NCBI GenBank assembly: GCA_002418205.1
Contig: DIDP01000021.1
Span: 1-62,379, forward strand
Reading direction: 5' to 3'
DNA: 62,379 nucleotides
Source of the DNA: Anaerolineales bacterium UBA5797
GTDB lineage: Bacteria; Chloroflexota; Anaerolineae; Anaerolineales; Villigracilaceae
Part shown: positions 58,434 to 62,379 of the stretch, one piece after another
Position numbering within the stretch: the stretch's first letter is position 1
Layout of the letters: each line of letters opens with the position of its first letter
Made by a program: the position numbers and the translations under genes
The notes under the pieces: model-generated
Seen by the model: only the letters and a program-made list of their open reading frames with translations
Database searches by the model: none
Told to the model about the DNA's origin: nothing

Positions 58434-60560
58434 TCATTTCAGGCTCCACTTGAACCTGCCCACGGCAAAATCGATGCCCTCCACCAGGGCTTTCGATGTC
58501 ACACCCCAGGTAAAAATGGTCAGGTAATCCATGAAGGTACCGAAGTTCTTGCCGATGTAGAGGGCTGTCATGGCGGTCGAGATTGCGATAACCAGGGCGA
58601 GACCGGTGATCCCGGCTTCCCGCCACCAGCGAAGTTCGGGAGGATATTTTGCGTTCAACGTAACGCCCGGAGGCGGTTTCACGGGTTCGCCGATCTCACC
58701 AAAGAATTGTCTTAGTTTTGAGCCCAGCCCCTCAAAGAGTTCTTCGATCGGCGCCTGAGCCTCGGAAGGCGTGTACGCCTCCACCGGTTGCGATGTTTTG
58801 GAAACCCAGAGGAGTCGCTGCTGTTCCGCGCAGGTACTCAAATAATCGTTTGCCCAATTGTATAACTCACGCCCGGTCCTGGCTTTCGTTTCGATCATGA
58901 ACCTTTCCTTTACGTCGTCGGCAAGGGAGGCAAACATATCGATCCCGTTCAGCCCAAGCAGCAGGGCTTCCACCTGGTCGATATCTTCGGCCGTACAGCG
59001 GATTTTCAGGTCATCTGCATCGGCAGCCAGCCATAGTTCGCCCCAAGCCTGGTTGATGAGGCGGTCTGCGGCGTACAGGTCTTCCTTGTACTTTTCGGGC
59101 CAGCTCCCGGCAATTCCCTCCAGGGCAACGATCCGCGCCCGGTACAGTTGAATTTCAGCGTTCAAATCACCCCAGCCGCCCAGCAACTTTGTCGCCTTTT
59201 GCACTTTATCGTCCAGCACAACGATCTTTTCCAGTTCGATCGGTTCCCCAGCCATTTTTTTCTTTGCATCCAGATAACTGGCGGGCCACTCACCGATGTT
59301 CCGGGGCCAGGCTGGTTTGTTGGCGGTCGGCGTGGAGCCGAATTTGGCAATCGCTTTTTCCAGTTCCAGCAACTTCCCTTCAAAACCTTCCCAGACTTGG
59401 ATTTGTTTTTCCAGCGCATCCAGTTCCGCCTGCGCGGCTTGATAATCCTTGTTGGAATCTTCGATGACCGGGGCAGAGATGTTATCGAGCTGTTCGAGCT
59501 GTTCGTTCAGTTTACTTATCCTTTTCCCGAAATCTTCGAGGTTCAGGCTGTACCCCATGAAATTCACGCTCTTTTTCGGATGGTTTTCCAGATTCCGTTT
59601 TCGCTCCAAAAGCGCTTCGATCTTTTTGCCCACTCCCACATATCGTTGAATGCCCATTGCAATCAGAATGCCAACGATCAGAACGAACACCGGCAATATC
59701 CAGTGGTCGGTGACATTGACTGTGAGGGTAACTGCCCCTCTGTCCTTATCATTCGGGAGCAGGTCCAGTTTGGCGGTGTAAACGCCCGGGTCGGATAAAC
59801 CATTGAATTGCAGTTCCACTCCGGGTGACGAGTTTTCAGGTTTGAGCGATGTCACCGGGAGGACCTCCACGAGTCTGCCATCGGGACCGACGAGATAACC
59901 CAGCGGCTTTGGGGTTTCTTCCTCCGCATCTATTTTGATATCTTCAACAGCATCGACTTTCAGAGGCAGGTAACAGGGTGGCTGGCAGAGCGGCGCTTCG
60001 CCCAGTTCATTCCGGACCGCTTTCAGGGTCCAGGTTTCATATAAAGGCTCAAAGGATAACCCCGTAACCGGGGTTTCATCCTTCACAACCAACTGGACTG
60101 CCCGCTGGATGGCGGTCTGACTCTGCAGTGGTTCCGAAACCACCAGGAACCCATTGTAGGTCCCGGGCTTGATCTTTTTCAACTCGTCAGCTGCCACGTG
60201 AAGATAAAGGCGGCTGTTCCCCCCGCCTGCAAGTGTGACGGTTTTCAACGATTCGGCGGGAGGCTCGCTTGTTTTCGAAACCAGGAAGACGATCCCCGGC
60301 TTTTCATTCGGGTTCTTTGCAGGGAAATCAAAGCCACTGATATCCAACTCGAGCGAATAACCGAAGGTGGACTTGTTTATCAGAACAAACTCCACCGGCT
60401 TTTCAGGATCGGCGACAAGCACATCAGCGTTGGAGAATGCAAAATCGGGTTTTGGAGGCGCTTCTCCCTGCGCAAAGGCAGGGAAAGGTGCAAGCAATAT
60501 CCCCGCAAGCAGGAACAAACAAACAAGAATTCCATTCAGACGACTCACAATGTTTTTCAT
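58434..60560 (-). CDS. 708-residue membrane protein with exported beta domain and internal coiled coil
   Basis: Signal peptide (about 1-30, ILVCLFLLAGILLAPFPAFA), a beta-rich exported part (about 35-280: KPVEFVLINKSTFGYSLELD, a CARDB/Ig-like pattern with LYLHVAADELKKIKPGTYNG), a membrane helix (about 287-308), a cytoplasmic part that is largely coiled coil (about 320-640, SKLNEQLEQLDN, ALEKQIQVWEG, several conserved Trp), and two C-terminal helices (about 647-667 and 674-692). GAGGGAG precedes the ATG. No known family. The architecture suits a signal-transducing or envelope-spanning scaffold. Confidence 0.75.
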   Translation of the reverse strand: MKNIVSRLNGILVCLFLLAGILLAPFPAFAQGEAPPKPDFAFSNADVLVADPEKPVEFVLINKSTFGYSLELDISGFDFPAKNPNEKPGIVFLVSKTSEPPAESLKTVTLAGGGNSRLYLHVAADELKKIKPGTYNGFLVVSEPLQSQTAIQRAVQLVVKDETPVTGLSFEPLYETWTLKAVRNELGEAPLCQPPCYLPLKVDAVEDIKIDAEEETPKPLGYLVGPDGRLVEVLPVTSLKPENSSPGVELQFNGLSDPGVYTAKLDLLPNDKDRGAVTLTVNVTDHWILPVFVLIVGILIAMGIQRYVGVGKKIEALLERKRNLENHPKKSVNFMGYSLNLEDFGKRISKLNEQLEQLDNISAPVIEDSNKDYQAAQAELDALEKQIQVWEGFEGKLLELEKAIAKFGSTPTANKPAWPRNIGEWPASYLDAKKKMAGEPIELEKIVVLDDKVQKATKLLGGWGDLNAEIQLYRARIVALEGIAGSWPEKYKEDLYAADRLINQAWGELWLAADADDLKIRCTAEDIDQVEALLLGLNGIDMFASLADDVKERFMIETKARTGRELYNWANDYLSTCAEQQRLLWVSKTSQPVEAYTPSEAQAPIEELFEGLGSKLRQFFGEIGEPVKPPPGVTLNAKYPPELRWWREAGITGLALVIAISTAMTALYIGKNFGTFMDYLTIFTWGVTSKALVEGIDFAVGRFKWSLK

Positions 60561-60710
60561 TTTTTACTCCCTCGATATTACAATTTTCCATCCTGCAATT
60601 TTATCCTCTTCGCATACCAGTATTGCACAAATGGCAACCTATTACAACTTTCAATTTCATTTCAATGCGGATACATTATGTCCCATTCGATAGAGGATCA
60701 TCGCATTTTC

Positions 60711-60739
60711 TTGCACAAACACGATTTTTGTCTTATGCT
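60711..60739 (+). promoter_or_regulatory. Sigma70-type promoter of the zinc-ribbon gene
   Basis: TTGCAC (60711-60716), 17-bp spacer, TATGCT (60734-60739), 49 nt before the GTG start. Confidence 0.5.
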
Positions 60740-60788
60740 TTGATCGTCAAACCAATGCACAATCTTAGAGATAAGGAGGCAGAGCAAA

Positions 60789-61109
60789 GTGAGAATCGCC
60801 TGCCCGAAATGCGACTTCCGCCCCACGCCGGACATGCTCTGGATGTGTTACCCGGGCTGCGGGCACAGATGGCACACCTTCGCCACGCACGGGATATGTC
60901 CCGGCTGTGCGAAGATGTGGCACGAAACACAGTGTCCGCATTGCAGGATGTGGTCCCTGCACGATGATTGGTACCGGGACGATGAACCGTCGGGGCTTGT
61001 TTCAGGGAAGGAGAGGCGGGAGGAGAAAGAGAGAGAGGCAGGTGATGGTCAATTTGTGCAAAGCCAGAACGGAATTCCTTGTTGTATATTCTTTCCAAAC
61101 GCACTATAA
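60789..61109 (+). CDS. Double zinc-ribbon-like small protein
   Basis: 106 residues from a GTG start 8 nt after AAGGAGG. The first 60 residues hold eight Cys in pairs: CPKC, CYPGCGHRWH, CPGC and CPHC, as in tandem zinc ribbons/rubredoxin-like knuckles; MLWMC...FATHGICPGC and SLHDDWY are conserved-looking. The tail is charged and of low complexity. Function unknown; zinc-ribbon proteins of this size bind DNA, RNA or protein. The stop lies inside the -10 region of the next gene. Confidence 0.75.
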   Translation: MRIACPKCDFRPTPDMLWMCYPGCGHRWHTFATHGICPGCAKMWHETQCPHCRMWSLHDDWYRDDEPSGLVSGKERREEKEREAGDGQFVQSQNGIPCCIFFPNAL

Positions 61110-61110
61110 T
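61082..61110 (+). promoter_or_regulatory. Sigma70-type promoter of the 61145 gene
   Basis: TTGTAT (61082-61087), 17-bp spacer, TATAAT (61105-61110), 34 nt before the ATG. It overlaps the end of the zinc-ribbon gene. Confidence 0.6.
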
Positions 61111-61144
61111 TTTCCCAGAGGCGAGATATAAAAAGCGAGGTAAC

Positions 61145-61357
61145 ATGATCTGGGTTGGAATGTCGATCCCCACTTTACCAGGCTCCTCAAAGAAGCCGCG
61201 CACACAGCATCCGGGCGCCAGGAATATCGAGGATGATCCTGAGACAGAACAACCGAAAGTCCCTGAGAGACCAGACGACAAGCCGGGCGAAGGGTCATCA
61301 GTCAACCCGAGGTCCAGACCGCAGTCTCCCAGACTTCCCGGCAAGAAGCCTTCATAA
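61145..61357 (+). CDS. Small disordered protein of unknown function
   Basis: 70 residues, very rich in Pro, Ser, Lys, Glu and Arg with few hydrophobics after residue 14 (MIWVGMSIPTLPGS then charged repeats). No fold, signal peptide or family is evident. Probably intrinsically disordered. Supported by an upstream promoter with good spacing and a GAGGT ribosome-binding site. Confidence 0.5.
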   Translation: MIWVGMSIPTLPGSSKKPRTQHPGARNIEDDPETEQPKVPERPDDKPGEGSSVNPRSRPQSPRLPGKKPS

Positions 61358-61390
61358 AAGGGTAGTCGATAATACTGGGTTCATATCTCG

Positions 61391-62379
61391 ATGAATGCTT
61401 TCACGAATTATCTGGAAAAGTTGGGCAGTAATTTCCTTGTGGCATCCATGGTGCCATCCCTGACCTTTGTGGTTGCCAGCATCCTAGTGTTCGATCCCAC
61501 CCTTACTATCCTTGCAGCCTTCAAAGATATTGAAGAAATCCCCCGCCTGATCATTCTCGGCTTGCTCGTCTCCATTTTCACAGTCATCATCGGCTTCACT
61601 TTGACCGCTCTCAACACCTTCATCCTTAAGATGTTTGAGGGGTATGTCAAGCCCTTTCCAGTCTACATTGCATATTATCTTAGTCAAAAGAAACATCTGA
61701 GAAAAGCCCGCGCCCTGATGGAACAACGGGACCTTCTGGAAAGCCGGATTCGCGAACTAAAAAAACAAGTGAAGCACGATCCCCGCTGGCAATCAGAACT
61801 GGACGAATTGTCGGAACAACATTACATGGTCGCAGCAGAATATGGGCTGACATATCCCGAGGATTTGAAGGATGTAATGCCTTCTCGCTTCGGCAATACG
61901 CTCAAGGCAGCGGAGAACTATCCGGGAGAACGGTACGGTTTTGATGGAGTTCACATCTGGCCAAGATTGGTCGACGTGATACCCACCGAGTACAAATTGA
62001 GCATAGACAGCACGCGAAACGAACTGTCTTTCCTCGTAAACATGTCGATTCTCTCAGCGACATTTGCCCTGCTTTGCGTACTGGCATTCTTCCTTTCCAT
62101 GGGGGGAGTCAGCGGAGCAGGTACGAATCCAAAGGTATTTCTCGATTTCCTGCCAGTAATTGGTAAATTTATCCTTCTTGCCGGAGTCGGAATTACCTGT
62201 TGTTATTTCTTCTACAATGCTTCGATTTTCTCAGTTGGCTCCTTTGGATTGATGATCCGTTCATCCTTCGATCTTTTCCGGCTCGATCTTCTCAAGAAAC
62301 TCGGAGTGGAAAGACCAAAGGATTCCATTCAGGAATTTGAAACATGGAACAGCTTGAACGAGTTGATCGTTCTCGGAAG
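61391..62379 (+). CDS. Membrane protein of unknown function, four helices seen, cut by the window end
   Basis: Open frame from ATG 61391 to the last base (329 codons). Helices at about 16-38 (LVASMVPSLTFVVASILVF), 51-73 (LIILGLLVSIFTVIIGFTL), 222-244 and 258-280, with a helical cytoplasmic or exposed part between (about 85-215: LSQKKHLRKARALMEQRDLL, ESRIRELKKQVK). Similar helix spacing to the protein at 54663-55190 at its N-terminus. No family recognised. A ribosome-binding site is not clear; it may be read from the promoter at 61082. Confidence 0.68.
   Translation, partial: MNAFTNYLEKLGSNFLVASMVPSLTFVVASILVFDPTLTILAAFKDIEEIPRLIILGLLVSIFTVIIGFTLTALNTFILKMFEGYVKPFPVYIAYYLSQKKHLRKARALMEQRDLLESRIRELKKQVKHDPRWQSELDELSEQHYMVAAEYGLTYPEDLKDVMPSRFGNTLKAAENYPGERYGFDGVHIWPRLVDVIPTEYKLSIDSTRNELSFLVNMSILSATFALLCVLAFFLSMGGVSGAGTNPKVFLDFLPVIGKFILLAGVGITCCYFFYNASIFSVGSFGLMIRSSFDLFRLDLLKKLGVERPKDSIQEFETWNSLNELIVLG

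Overview
The window is about 62 kb of moderately GC-rich bacterial chromosome carrying roughly 62 genes, nearly all intact. I infer an Anaerolineae-like member of the Chloroflexota. The grounds are the mix of gene families: many lipoproteins, an FGE-tailed Ser/Thr kinase, an archaeal-type class I aldolase, an adenosine-specific kinase, a Si-specific transhydrogenase and a lone ChlI-like AAA+ protein, with no LPS or outer-membrane assembly genes. No rRNA gene marks the taxon, so this is not proven. I saw no tRNA, CRISPR array, transposase or phage gene.

Layout. 1-3272 (minus) is the cell-shape cluster mreB-mreC-mreD-mrdA, with PBP2 cut by the window edge. 3412-10987 (plus) holds a DegV protein, uridine kinase, cyclophilin, a VTT membrane protein, an M20 dipeptidase and a histidine kinase/response regulator pair. 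11120-15834 is a complete branched-chain amino acid ABC transporter operon (binding protein, LivH, LivM, LivG, LivF). A perfect palindrome lies at its predicted transcription start and a perfect hairpin separates the binding protein from the permeases. 15960-25796 carries a CBS-ACT protein, a pseudouridine synthase, TldD/TldE, TauE/SafE, ScpB, two lipoproteins, a UDP-glucuronate decarboxylase-like epimerase and GtrA. 25850-31624 is a tight string of seven genes joined by 4-nt stop/start overlaps (thioesterase, ChlI-like AAA+, GNAT, GT39, URO-D, RsmD, DUF4345).

31706-40503 holds an adenosine-specific kinase, a cyclic-nucleotide-domain histidine kinase overlapping a lipoprotein gene, the transhydrogenase, an internally duplicated SH3 lipoprotein, a Ser/Thr kinase with an extracytoplasmic FGE domain, and a Nudix hydrolase. 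40978-42710 is an AT-rich accessory patch with an unknown membrane-anchored protein and a frameshifted HEPN-type gene. 42714-45279 carries a methyltransferase, aldolase and a helical protein. 45399-52447 is a molybdenum hydroxylase locus: a FAD plus 2Fe-2S fused subunit, a small membrane protein, the Mo subunit, and YqeB, the factor linked to selenium-dependent Mo hydroxylases. 52539 to the end is mostly envelope proteins of unknown role: a two-LysM protein, a chimeric solute-binding/beta-rich anchored protein, a 708-residue three-helix membrane protein, a zinc-ribbon protein, a short disordered protein and a four-helix membrane protein cut by the window end. Two MITE-like palindromic elements lie at 55533-55923, and a relative of the smaller one lies at 45286-45389.

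The most interesting items are the reversed-order FAD/FeS Mo-hydroxylase with its interposed membrane protein and selenium factor, the orphan envelope cluster at the right end, the broken HEPN gene, the palindromic elements, and promoters whose -10 box lies 6-9 nt before the start codon, implying leaderless or nearly leaderless mRNAs.
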